From Comamonadaceae bacterium (GTDB taxonomy: Bacteria > Pseudomonadota > Gammaproteobacteria > Burkholderiales > Burkholderiaceae_C), in the NCBI GenBank assembly GCA_947374505.1, contig CANCCE010000008.1, positions 1 to 28,611 of the forward strand: DNA of 28,611 bases. Direction: 5' to 3'. The position numbers and the translations under genes are program-made. Below the pieces are notes generated by a model, which saw only the letters and a list, made by a program, of their open reading frames with translations, was not told the origin of the DNA and searched no databases. Below, one piece after another: positions 14,605-22,176 of the stretch (its first letter is position 1; each line of letters starts with the position of its first letter).

Positions 14605-15786
14605 ATGCAACACCCATCACGACAATTGAGCGCGCTGCTGCTGTCAGCTTGTGCTGCCTTGGCTGGGTCGGGCGTTTTCGCCCAGACCACGCCAGCAGCG
14701 CCTGTAGCCGCCACGGCACCAGTGACCAACGCCGGTGCCATCAAGGGCGCCAACATCTTCGACGTCAAGCCTGACGCCAATGAAGCGCCTGGTTACGCCA
14801 CGCAGACGAATGCTGAGCGCGCCAAGGTTCAGCCTGGCAACAACGCACCGATGTGGCGGCAGGTTGGGGCCGGTGTCACGGGCAACAGCAGCTTGCCCAA
14901 GAGTCAAGCGCCTGAAGCTGGTAATCTGATTCAGCCCTTTGTTCAGTACCCAGGTTCACGTCTCACCAATGCCGGTGAGGCTTGGCGTCAGGTGCGTAAC
15001 GACTGGCTCATCCCCTATGGCGGCGCTATGCTGCTGATTATTCTGGGGGCCATTGCGTTGTTTTACACCACCAAAGGTCCGATCCAACAGCACGGTGTTG
15101 ACACCGGCAAAAAGATCGAGCGTTTCACTGCTTTCGAGCGCTCAGCGCACTGGTCGAACGCCATTGCTTTTTGCATTCTCGGCATTTCCGGCATCGTCAT
15201 GGCTTTCGGCAAGTTTTTCTTGTTGCCGGTGATGGGCCTGACGCTGTTTGGCTGGTTGACCTATGCGCTGAAAAACATGCACAACTTCGCCGGTCCGGTG
15301 TTTGCGGTGTCCTTGGTCGTCATTTTCGTGACTTTCCTGCGCGACAACATACCCAACCGCGATGACGTGATCTGGCTGCTCAAGGGCGGTGGTTTGCTGT
15401 CCGGCAAAGAAGTGCCTTCTCACCGTTTCAACGGCGGCGAAAAACTGGTGTTCTGGGGTGGTGTGTTCTTTCTGGGCATCGTGGTTGTTTCGTCAGGTTT
15501 TGTGCTCGATAAGCTATTGCCAGGTCTGGTGTATGAACGCGGCACGATGCAGGTGGCCCACATGATTCATGCCGTTGCCACGTTGCTGATGATGGCGATG
15601 TTCATCGGACACATCTACATCGGAACCATCGGTATGCAAGGGGCCTACCAAGGGATGAGGACTGGCTACGTTGATGAAACTTGGGCCCGCGAGCACCATG
15701 AGTATTGGTACAACGACATCAAGGCCGGCAAGATACCAGCCCAGCGCACTGAGCCTGTTCCGCCCAGTCAGACCGTCCAAATTTAA
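14605..15786 (+). CDS. Formate dehydrogenase gamma subunit, cytochrome b556, with periplasmic N-terminal extension
   Basis: Membrane subunit that takes electrons from the beta subunit through b-type haems and reduces quinone. The 393-residue precursor has a cleavable signal peptide (cleavage near GVFA-Q) and a Pro/Ala-rich periplasmic stretch to about residue 130 with NAPMWRQVGAG. One membrane helix follows (YGGAMLLIILGAIALFY), then the conserved four-helix cytochrome b core. Candidate haem histidines lie in ERSAHWSNA, KNMHNFAGP and MIHAVATLL...GHIYIG. E. coli FdnI is about 217 residues, so roughly 170 residues are extra at the N-terminus, as in some epsilon- and other proteobacterial FdhC proteins. 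AAGGGGAG precedes the ATG. It belongs to the same operon as alpha and beta. Confidence 0.95.
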   Translation: MQHPSRQLSALLLSACAALAGSGVFAQTTPAAPVAATAPVTNAGAIKGANIFDVKPDANEAPGYATQTNAERAKVQPGNNAPMWRQVGAGVTGNSSLPKSQAPEAGNLIQPFVQYPGSRLTNAGEAWRQVRNDWLIPYGGAMLLIILGAIALFYTTKGPIQQHGVDTGKKIERFTAFERSAHWSNAIAFCILGISGIVMAFGKFFLLPVMGLTLFGWLTYALKNMHNFAGPVFAVSLVVIFVTFLRDNIPNRDDVIWLLKGGGLLSGKEVPSHRFNGGEKLVFWGGVFFLGIVVVSSGFVLDKLLPGLVYERGTMQVAHMIHAVATLLMMAMFIGHIYIGTIGMQGAYQGMRTGYVDETWAREHHEYWYNDIKAGKIPAQRTEPVPPSQTVQI

Positions 15787-15798
15787 GCGAGAACGCAC

Positions 15799-16167
15799 AT
15801 GAAAAAACTCTTAGTCGCAGGTCTGCTTCTCACCGCATCAGTGCTGGTCATGGCCAAAATTCCTGCTCCTGTGTTGGATGATGCCGGCAAGGCCAAAGCG
15901 GCCGAAACCGCCGCTAAAACCGCTTGGAGCGGCAAGGCCGACAGCTACCAGCTTTGCAAGTCGCAAGACAAAGCCGCAGCCAAGTACTACATGACGGCCA
16001 AAGCCACCGGCAAGCCAACCAAGCCCCCGACGGCAACGCCACCCTGCGCAGACCCAGGCCCCTTCGCGTACAAACCAGCGGTGGCCGTTGCTGCACCAGC
16101 AACTGCGCCGACTGCTGGCAAGACGACCGCCAAGGCACCTGCGACTGCGCCGGCCAAGAAATCCTGA
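15799..16167 (+). CDS. Exported Ala/Lys/Pro-rich hypothetical protein
   Basis: Function unknown. The 122-residue product begins with a clear signal peptide (MKKLLVAGLLLTASVLVMA). The mature part has a helical Ala/Lys-rich region containing AWSGKADSYQLCKSQDKAAAKYY, a second Cys in PTATPPCADPGPFAY, then a low-complexity A/P/T/K tail of about 30 residues. The two cysteines could form a disulfide in the periplasm; no CxxC or haem motif is present. It starts 13 bases after the gamma gene and is followed by a strong terminator, so it is the last gene of the structural operon. A chaperone-like or structural role for the periplasmic complex is possible but is inference only. Confidence 0.75.
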   Translation: MKKLLVAGLLLTASVLVMAKIPAPVLDDAGKAKAAETAAKTAWSGKADSYQLCKSQDKAAAKYYMTAKATGKPTKPPTATPPCADPGPFAYKPAVAVAAPATAPTAGKTTAKAPATAPAKKS

Positions 16168-16185
16168 CCTCTGACGCTGTCTTTT

Positions 16186-16215
16186 TAAAAAGCCGACCTC
16201 AGGGTCGGTTTTTTT
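16186..16215 (+). terminator. Rho-independent terminator of the formate dehydrogenase operon
   Basis: CCGACC at 16193-16198 pairs with GGTCGG at 16203-16208 around the loop TCAG, followed by seven Ts (16209-16215). A-rich bases just upstream can pair with the T-run and extend the stem. This separates the structural genes from fdhD, whose ATG is only 16 bases further on. Confidence 0.92.
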
Positions 16216-16231
16216 GTTGTAGCCTTAAAAA

Positions 16232-17113
16232 ATGAACCAGACACTCCCGCCTTCCTTGCTGCCTTTTCTGACCCAAGCCAGCGCACCGCTGACCTGCGAA
16301 GTTGACATCGTCAATGAATATGGCGAGCAGCAGCGCATGTCGATTCCGGCTGAACGCGCACTCACCGTGTATGTCGACAAGCGCGAACTGGTCACCTTGA
16401 TGACTCTGGGTGCGCATCCTGAACTGCTGGTGTTGGGTTATTTGCGCAATCAACGCTTGATCAACTCACCTGCGCAGATTGAATCCATCACGGTGGATTG
16501 GGATGTCGGTGCAGCCGCTGTGAAGACGCGCGCCGGCATTGACGACATCGAAGAAAAAACAGCGCGCCGTGTGGTCACCACGGGCTGCGGGCAGGGCAGT
16601 GTGTTTGGCGGGTTGATGGACGAAGTCGATCAGCTGGTGCTACCCAAAGACATCCGCATCACACAGCGCCAGCTTTACAGCGTGGTCAACACCATTCGCC
16701 TTGAAGAAACCACCTACAAGTCGGCCGGCTCAGTCCATGCCTGCGCCTTGTTTCAACTCGGCCAAGATGAGCCGAAGATGCTGCTGTTCATCGAGGATGT
16801 CGGGCGCCACAACGCCATCGACACGATTGCCGGTTGGTTGGCCATGCATGTGATTAATAGCCAAGGGCTGGTTTTTTACACCACCGGCCGGCTGACCAGT
16901 GAGATGGTCATCAAGTCGGCGCAAATGGGCGTGCCGATTGTGGTGTCGCGCAGCGGCATCACGCAGATGGGCCATCAGATCGCGCAAGCCGTGGGTCTGT
17001 GTGCCATTGGCCGCGCCACCAACAAGCGCTTTGTTTGTTATGCCAGTCCGGAGCGCTTGCAGCTTGAGACTGGTTTGGTCAAACGCGACCCGACCTCCCC
17101 TGAACGCGCTTGA
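16232..17113 (+). CDS. fdhD: Formate dehydrogenase accessory sulfurtransferase FdhD
   Basis: Cytoplasmic protein that passes sulfur from a cysteine desulfurase to the molybdenum cofactor of formate dehydrogenase, which is needed for activity. The 293-residue sequence has the central GCGQGS motif with C119 at the position of E. coli Cys121. The second Cys of the E. coli CxxC pair is replaced by Gly122. Other conserved segments are LFIEDVGRHNAIDTIAGW, LTSEMVIKSAQMGVPIVVSRSG and the C-terminal CAIGRATNKRF, part of the cofactor-binding fold. No good Shine-Dalgarno is seen before ATG 16232, which lies just after the operon terminator. Expression may depend on read-through or on a promoter hidden in the preceding gene. 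Confidence 0.96.
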   Translation: MNQTLPPSLLPFLTQASAPLTCEVDIVNEYGEQQRMSIPAERALTVYVDKRELVTLMTLGAHPELLVLGYLRNQRLINSPAQIESITVDWDVGAAAVKTRAGIDDIEEKTARRVVTTGCGQGSVFGGLMDEVDQLVLPKDIRITQRQLYSVVNTIRLEETTYKSAGSVHACALFQLGQDEPKMLLFIEDVGRHNAIDTIAGWLAMHVINSQGLVFYTTGRLTSEMVIKSAQMGVPIVVSRSGITQMGHQIAQAVGLCAIGRATNKRFVCYASPERLQLETGLVKRDPTSPERA

Positions 17114-17164
17114 ACACCACCTGCTTAAAGCAACGGGTAATCTTTATAGGCTAAGGTCGGGCCC

Positions 17165-19699
17165 ATGAATTTTCTTTTCTTGAAGCTGGGTTGGAAGAGC
17201 ACGCTACGCGATCTGCGCGCCGGTGAGTTGCGTTTATTGATCGTCGCGGTGGCTTTGGCCGTGGCGTCTCTCACAGCGGTTGGTTTTTTTGCTGACCGCT
17301 TGAAAGGCGGCTTGGCGCGCGACGCACGCCAACTGCTGGGTGGCGACGCCATCGTCAACAGTGATTTGCCGACGCCGCCCCCGTTCATGGCCAAGGCCCA
17401 TGAGTTGGGATTAACGACGGTGTCCATCGTCAGCTTTCCGACCATGGCGCGCGCACCTGACGACGCCGGCAGCGCGACCAAGTTGGTAGCTTTCAAGGCC
17501 GTGGCAACGGGCTACCCCTTGCGCGGCAACTTGATTGTGGCGGATGCTCCCGGCGAGCCAGGTGCCAGCACACGCGAGATACCAACGCCTGGCAGTGTCT
17601 GGGTCGATGCGCCGCTCATGAATGCATTGGGCCTCGCCATGGGCCAGTCCTTGCTGCTCGGCGACGCCCGCTTCACGGTCAGCAAAATCATCGTCAGCGA
17701 GCCAGACCGTGGCGGCGGCTTTATCAGCTTTTCACCGCGCGTGATGGTCAATCAGATCGACGTTGCGGCCACCGGCTTGATTCAGCCCGCCAGCCGCACC
17801 AGCTATCGTTTGGCCGTGGCGGGCACTGACCCAGTCGTCAAGGTGTTCGTTGACTGGGCCACGGCTGAATTGAAAAAACCAGGTGAGCGTGGCGTGCGCA
17901 TTGAGTCGCTTGAGAGTGGACGGCCCGAGATGCGGCAGACGCTGGACCGGGCTGAAAAATTTCTCAACCTCGTCAGCTTGTTGGCGGCACTTTTGAGCGC
18001 CGTTGCGGTTGCCATCGTGGCACGGGGTTTTGCTGCCAAGCACTTAGACGATTGCGCCATGTTGCGCGTGCTCGGTCAGCCGCAGCGGACGATTGCGTTG
18101 GCTTACACCTTTGAGTTTGTGGTGGTGGGTTTGTTTGCCAGCGCTGTGGGTGTGGCACTGGGTTTTGCCGTGCACTATGGATTTGTCTTGCTGTTGGCGG
18201 GCTTGGTAGAGTCGGCGTTACCCGCTGCCACCTTTTGGCCGGCGGGTTTTGGCATGGGCATGGGCCTGACGCTGATGCTGGCCTTTGGCCTGCCACCGGT
18301 GTTGCAGCTGGCACAAGTGCCACCGCTGCGCGTCATTCGCCGAGACGTCGGTAATCTCAAACCGGTCTCTATCGCGGTGTTGTCGGTCGGCGTGTTGGGT
18401 TTTGCCGCCTTGTTGCTGGCTGCCAGCAGCGATCTCAAGCTCGGGCTGATTGCCGTCGGTGGCTTTGCCTGTGCCGTGCTGCTGTTTGCCCTCGCCAGTT
18501 ATGCGGCGGTGCGCTTGCTGCGCGTCAGTGTCAATGAAACCACCGCGCCGCGTTGGCTGGTGTTGGCCACGCGGCAACTCGCTGCGCGGCCGATTTATGC
18601 GGTGGTGCAGGTCAGCGCGCTGGCGGTCGGATTGTTGGCGCTGGTGTTGCTGGTGTTGTTGCGGACCGATCTCATCAGCAGCTGGCGGCAAGCCACGCCG
18701 GCGGATGCACCCAATCGCTACATCATCAATGTGCAGCCGGATCAAAGCGCTGCTTTTCAGCAGGCTTTGCGTGACGCTGGCGTGGCGCGTTACGACTGGT
18801 ACCCGATGATTCGCGGCCGGCTGGTGGCCATCAATGGTCGCGCCGTGGTGCCGGAAGATTACAAAGAAGATCGCGCCCAGCGGCTGGTGGACAGGGAGTT
18901 CAATCTTTCAAACACCGCGCAACAGCCAGAACACAACAAGGTGGTGGCCGGGCGCTGGACACCGGAAGAAAAAGACGGCCTCAGCGTGGAAGAAGGCATC
19001 GCCGAAACCTTAGGACTCAAGCTCGGTGACCGCTTGCGTTTTGACATCGCCGGCCAACTCAGTGAGGCCAAGATCACCAGCCTGCGCAAGGTCGACTGGG
19101 GTTCGCTGCGCGTGAACTTCTTCGTCATTTACCCGGTGAGCAAGTTGGCCGATGTGCCGATCACCTACATCAGCGCTTTCAGGGCACCAGAGCAGACCGG
19201 CCCACCGGGCAGTTTTGACAATGCGCTGGTGCGGGCCTTTCCGAACATCACCAATGTCGACATGACCAGCACGCTGGCGCAGGTGCAGCGGATTCTGGAC
19301 CAAGTCATCCGCGCCATCGAATTCCTGTTTGGCTTCACCTTGGCGGCTGGCTTGGTGGTGTTGTTCGCCGCCGTGACCGCGACCCGTGAGGAGCGGGCGC
19401 GCGATTTCGCCATCATGCGTGCGGTGGGTGCCCGCGCCTCGCTGCTGCGGCAGGTGCAGCGTGCCGAATTGGCAGGCGTGGGTTTATTGGCCGGCTTTTT
19501 AGCTTCTGCGGCAGCGGTGGCAGTGGGCTGGGCCTTGGCTCGCTATGTGTTCAATTTCGCCTGGACCGCATCTTGGCTGGTGCTGGTGCTGGGCAGTGTG
19601 GCTGGCGCGCTACTGGCACTGGCCGCCGGCTGGTGGGGCCTACGCTCCGTGCTCAACACGCCGGTGGTCGAAACCTTGCGGCAGACGCAAGGACAATAA
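17165..19699 (+). CDS. FtsX-like ABC transporter permease (YbbP type)
   Basis: Large inner-membrane permease of 844 residues with the MacB/FtsX architecture: an N-terminal helix (AGELRLLIVAVALAVASLTAV), a first periplasmic domain, a block of three helices around residues 255-385, a central helical region, a second periplasmic domain (about 520-715), and three C-terminal helices. The conserved cytoplasmic motif EERARDFAIMRAVGA appears near the end. YbbP-type permeases normally pair with a YbbA ATPase thought to act on lipids or envelope proteins; no ATPase gene is adjacent here. It begins about 50 bases after fdhD, and the truncated haemoglobin gene starts eight bases after its stop. The frame is intact. 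Confidence 0.9.
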   Translation: MNFLFLKLGWKSTLRDLRAGELRLLIVAVALAVASLTAVGFFADRLKGGLARDARQLLGGDAIVNSDLPTPPPFMAKAHELGLTTVSIVSFPTMARAPDDAGSATKLVAFKAVATGYPLRGNLIVADAPGEPGASTREIPTPGSVWVDAPLMNALGLAMGQSLLLGDARFTVSKIIVSEPDRGGGFISFSPRVMVNQIDVAATGLIQPASRTSYRLAVAGTDPVVKVFVDWATAELKKPGERGVRIESLESGRPEMRQTLDRAEKFLNLVSLLAALLSAVAVAIVARGFAAKHLDDCAMLRVLGQPQRTIALAYTFEFVVVGLFASAVGVALGFAVHYGFVLLLAGLVESALPAATFWPAGFGMGMGLTLMLAFGLPPVLQLAQVPPLRVIRRDVGNLKPVSIAVLSVGVLGFAALLLAASSDLKLGLIAVGGFACAVLLFALASYAAVRLLRVSVNETTAPRWLVLATRQLAARPIYAVVQVSALAVGLLALVLLVLLRTDLISSWRQATPADAPNRYIINVQPDQSAAFQQALRDAGVARYDWYPMIRGRLVAINGRAVVPEDYKEDRAQRLVDREFNLSNTAQQPEHNKVVAGRWTPEEKDGLSVEEGIAETLGLKLGDRLRFDIAGQLSEAKITSLRKVDWGSLRVNFFVIYPVSKLADVPITYISAFRAPEQTGPPGSFDNALVRAFPNITNVDMTSTLAQVQRILDQVIRAIEFLFGFTLAAGLVVLFAAVTATREERARDFAIMRAVGARASLLRQVQRAELAGVGLLAGFLASAAAVAVGWALARYVFNFAWTASWLVLVLGSVAGALLALAAGWWGLRSVLNTPVVETLRQTQGQ

Positions 19700-19707
19700 T
19701 CGGCGCC

Positions 19708-20124
19708 ATGCAGATTGAAGAAAAACCACGTGGCACGCCGCCTTTCGAGACACCTTTTGAATGGATCGGCGGCGAAGAACGTATCCACGCCTTGGTCGAG
19801 CGTTTTTACGACTTGATGGACATAGAGCCGGGCTACGCCGCGTTGCGGGCCGCTCATGGCCCGGAACTGACCAACGCCCGCGAACGCCTGAGCATGTTTT
19901 TGTGCGGCTGGATGGGCGGGCCGCAACATTACACGGAGCGCTTTGGCCATCCCATGCTGCGCATGCGGCACATGCCGTTTTCCATCGGTGTGCTGGAGCG
20001 CGACCAATGGGTCGCCTGCATGGACCAAGCGATGCAAGAAACCAGTGTCGATGAGGTGCTGCGGGCACGCTTGAAAGACTCTTTCTTTCAGACCGCTGAC
20101 TGGATGCGCAATCGGGGTGTTTGA
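19708..20124 (+). CDS. Group II truncated haemoglobin
   Basis: Small cytoplasmic haem protein of the trHbII (GlbO-like) group, which binds O2 and NO and can act in NO/peroxide handling. The 138-residue protein begins with a short polar pre-region, then a GGEERIHALVERFYDLM helix with the B10 Tyr, the segment LCGWMGGPQHYTERFGHPML, and the proximal His at H88 in MRHMPFSIG. W101 (RDQWVACM) is the G8 Trp typical of group II. ATG 19708 gives the normal family length; the open frame upstream overlaps the permease and is not needed. It follows the permease by eight bases, so the two are probably co-transcribed, and it is convergent with the Smr gene 13 bases further on. Confidence 0.94.
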   Translation: MQIEEKPRGTPPFETPFEWIGGEERIHALVERFYDLMDIEPGYAALRAAHGPELTNARERLSMFLCGWMGGPQHYTERFGHPMLRMRHMPFSIGVLERDQWVACMDQAMQETSVDEVLRARLKDSFFQTADWMRNRGV

Positions 20125-20137
20125 ATTGTTGTTGGGT

Positions 20138-20794
20138 TTAGCTCGGCGCGAGCAAGACCACCAACGCGCCAGCGCCACCTTCGGCTGGGCGTGCTTGAGC
20201 AAACGCCAGCACTTCTATTTTTTGAATTAACCAGCTTTGCACGCGGCCTTTGAGGACGGGCGTTTTGCCAGGTGAACCGAGTCCCTTGCCGTGGACCACG
20301 CGGACGCAGCGCCAGCCGGTTTTTTGGGCCTCGCGGATGAACTTCGAAAGAGTGTCACGGGCATCATCGCGCCGCAGTCCGTGCAGATCGAGTTGGCCCT
20401 GAATGCGCCAAGCGCCGCGCCGCAGTTTACGCACCACATCGACGCCGATGCCGGGCCGCCGGAAGCTCAGCGCTTCGTCGGTGTCTAGCAGCGCATCACC
20501 GTCAAACTCGTCGGAGATAGCCTCCCGCATGACGGCCTGCTCGTCGAGTTGTAGCTGCACCGGAATGGGCGCCGGTTGCACGATGAGGATTTTCGCTTTT
20601 TGACCCGGGCCGTGCCGTGCCGGCAGGGCTTTGATCGGCCCGATGCTGTGGGTAAAAAGTTCTTTTTCAGCCTTCAGCTGGCGGGCGGCGGCGAGGCGGG
20701 CTGCCTGCAGCTCGGCTGCCAGCCGCGCCCGGTTGTCGATGGCCAGTTTCAGGGCTTTCAGGCCGCGCAGGTCTTTGATGGCGAGCGTTTTCAT
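20138..20794 (-). CDS. Smr-domain protein
   Basis: A 218-residue protein with a C-terminal Smr (small MutS-related) domain, a fold linked to nicking or endonuclease activity in DNA or RNA processing. The domain runs from about residue 130 to the end: LDLHGLRRDDARDTLSKFI, then VVHGKGLGS, and finally GAGALVVLL, the three usual Smr blocks. The N-terminal region (about 1-60) is Ala/Arg/Lys-rich and predicted helical (LAAELQAARLAAARQLKAEK). This layout is that of proteobacterial stand-alone Smr proteins (SmrA/SmrB/YdaL-like). It lies nine bases downstream of radC on the same strand, probably in one transcript. The biological role of this subgroup is not settled. Confidence 0.92.
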   Translation of the reverse strand: MKTLAIKDLRGLKALKLAIDNRARLAAELQAARLAAARQLKAEKELFTHSIGPIKALPARHGPGQKAKILIVQPAPIPVQLQLDEQAVMREAISDEFDGDALLDTDEALSFRRPGIGVDVVRKLRRGAWRIQGQLDLHGLRRDDARDTLSKFIREAQKTGWRCVRVVHGKGLGSPGKTPVLKGRVQSWLIQKIEVLAFAQARPAEGGAGALVVLLAPS

Positions 20795-20803
20795 GACTCA
20801 ACT

Positions 20804-21478
20804 TTAGACCAATCCGAGCTCGGCCATTGACACTGCCTCCGAACGGGTCACGACAAAATGGTCAAGTACCCGGACATCGACCAACGCCAGTGCAGTTTTA
20901 AGGGTTTGCGTCAGCGCCTCGTCGGCACGCGACGGCTGTGCGCTGCCGCTCGGGTGATTGTGCGCCAGCACCACGCTACCGGCGTTCAAGGCCAGCGCCC
21001 GCAACACCACTTCTCTTGGATAAACACTGGTTTGCGTCAACGTGCCGCGAAACAGTTCTTCAAGCGCGATCAAGCGGTGCTGGCTGTCCAGAAACAGCAC
21101 TGCAAAAATCTCATGCGGCCTGCTGCCAAGCTGCAGCTGAAGGTAATCGCGGACGGCCTGCGGCGAGGCAAACAGCGGCTTTTCTGCCAGCCTTTGCGTC
21201 AGCGCCCGCCGCGACAGCTCAAGCACCGCCACCAACTCGGCTCGCTTGGCGGGCCCCAGTCCTTTGATGGACTTGAGCGCCTCGGCTGGCGTGTGCAGCA
21301 GACCGGCCACCCCGCCAAAAGTGTCCACCAGCTCTTGCGCCAACTGCAAGACGTTTTTGCCACGAATGCCGCTGCGCAACATCAAGGCCAGCAATTCAGC
21401 GTCACTCAGTGCCGCCGCACCGCGGGCCAGCAGTTTTTCACGGGGGCGGGCATCTTCGGGGAGGTCTTTGAGCAGCAT
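20804..21478 (-). CDS. radC: RadC/JAB-domain protein
   Basis: Protein of the RadC family, traditionally annotated as DNA repair, though that role in E. coli is doubtful. The 224 residues comprise an N-terminal helix-hairpin-helix region (LKSIKGLGPAKRAELVAVLE) and a C-terminal MPN+/JAMM metal-binding domain with HNHPSGSAQPSRAD, the HxHxnD zinc ligands. The MLLKDLPEDARPREKLL start is the classic RadC N-terminus, so ATG 21478 is chosen over a frame that extends 19 residues further upstream. It is first in a radC-smr pair on the minus strand and divergent from the slpA-ispH operon. Confidence 0.95.
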   Translation of the reverse strand: MLLKDLPEDARPREKLLARGAAALSDAELLALMLRSGIRGKNVLQLAQELVDTFGGVAGLLHTPAEALKSIKGLGPAKRAELVAVLELSRRALTQRLAEKPLFASPQAVRDYLQLQLGSRPHEIFAVLFLDSQHRLIALEELFRGTLTQTSVYPREVVLRALALNAGSVVLAHNHPSGSAQPSRADEALTQTLKTALALVDVRVLDHFVVTRSEAVSMAELGLV

Positions 21479-21581
21479 GGTGCAGCTTAACCAAAAGGGA
21501 GACGACGTGGGCTGAGATTGTTCAGCACAAGCCAAAGATCTGCGCCAAGGCCCTGTAACCGACCTCTCTGCTGTCTTTTCC

Positions 21582-21619
21582 TACAATAGCGAGACCATTC
21601 CGGACATGCTGCGTGTCCG
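21582..21619 (+). promoter_or_regulatory. Candidate -10 box and 5'UTR hairpin ahead of slpA-ispH
   Basis: TACAAT at 21582-21587 is close to the sigma-70 -10 consensus; no good -35 is seen at the usual spacing. Downstream, CGGACA (21601-21606) and TGTCCG (21614-21619) form a perfect 6-base inverted repeat with a seven-base loop, which would lie near the 5' end of the transcript. The slpA start is about 48 bases further on. Confidence 0.4.
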
Positions 21620-21666
21620 TATCGCCCCCTGCCATTGCGGACCTTGCATTCCGCCGAAAGTTGTCC

Positions 21667-22176
21667 ATGTCGCTTGTTTCGCCAGATCTGTCCATTGCCA
21701 GCCTGGAGGCCGTACCCGTGGTGGCGCCCGGCTCTTTTTTGACCCTGCATTACCGCATGGCCGCGCCAGCCGTGAACGGCCAACCCGGCGCGGACATCAT
21801 CAACACGTTCAAAGACAAGCCGGCGACGCTGAGCTTGGGCGGCGGCCAGTTGTCCCCCGCGCTAGAGCAGTGTCTGTTGGGACTCCCGGAAGGCACACGT
21901 GCCACCTTTGAATTACCCGCTGGCGAGTCTTTTGGCGATCGCAACCCGGATTTGATTCAGTGGGTGGCGCGCAAGCTGCTGAATGAACTGGGTGATCCCG
22001 ACGAGCCTTATCAAGTCGGCGACGTGGTGCAATTCCCCACGCCTGACGGCATGGGTCAGTACGCTGGTGCGGTGCAGCAGATCAAAGCCGACGGCAGCGC
22101 GGTTCAATTTGACTTCAACCACCCCTTGGCCGGTCAGGGTGTGGTCTTTGAAGTACACGTGATTGGGGTTCTATGA
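21667..22176 (+). CDS. fkpB: FKBP-type peptidyl-prolyl cis-trans isomerase, SlpA/FkpB-like
   Basis: Cytoplasmic SlpA-like prolyl isomerase and chaperone of 169 residues from ATG 21667. The FKBP core begins GSFLTLHYRM, then the insert-in-flap arrangement of SlyD/SlpA proteins: LSLGGGQLSPALEQCLLGLPEGTRATFELPAGESFGDRNPDL, an IF domain, and the closing strand NHPLAGQGVVFEVHVIGV. There is no His-rich metal-binding tail like that of SlyD. An in-frame GTG at 21613 would extend the protein but lies inside the upstream hairpin. The stop overlaps the ispH ATG (ATGA). The fkpB-ispH order is the same as in E. coli and is a conserved neighbourhood, which supports the SlpA assignment over SlyD. Confidence 0.93.
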   Translation: MSLVSPDLSIASLEAVPVVAPGSFLTLHYRMAAPAVNGQPGADIINTFKDKPATLSLGGGQLSPALEQCLLGLPEGTRATFELPAGESFGDRNPDLIQWVARKLLNELGDPDEPYQVGDVVQFPTPDGMGQYAGAVQQIKADGSAVQFDFNHPLAGQGVVFEVHVIGVL

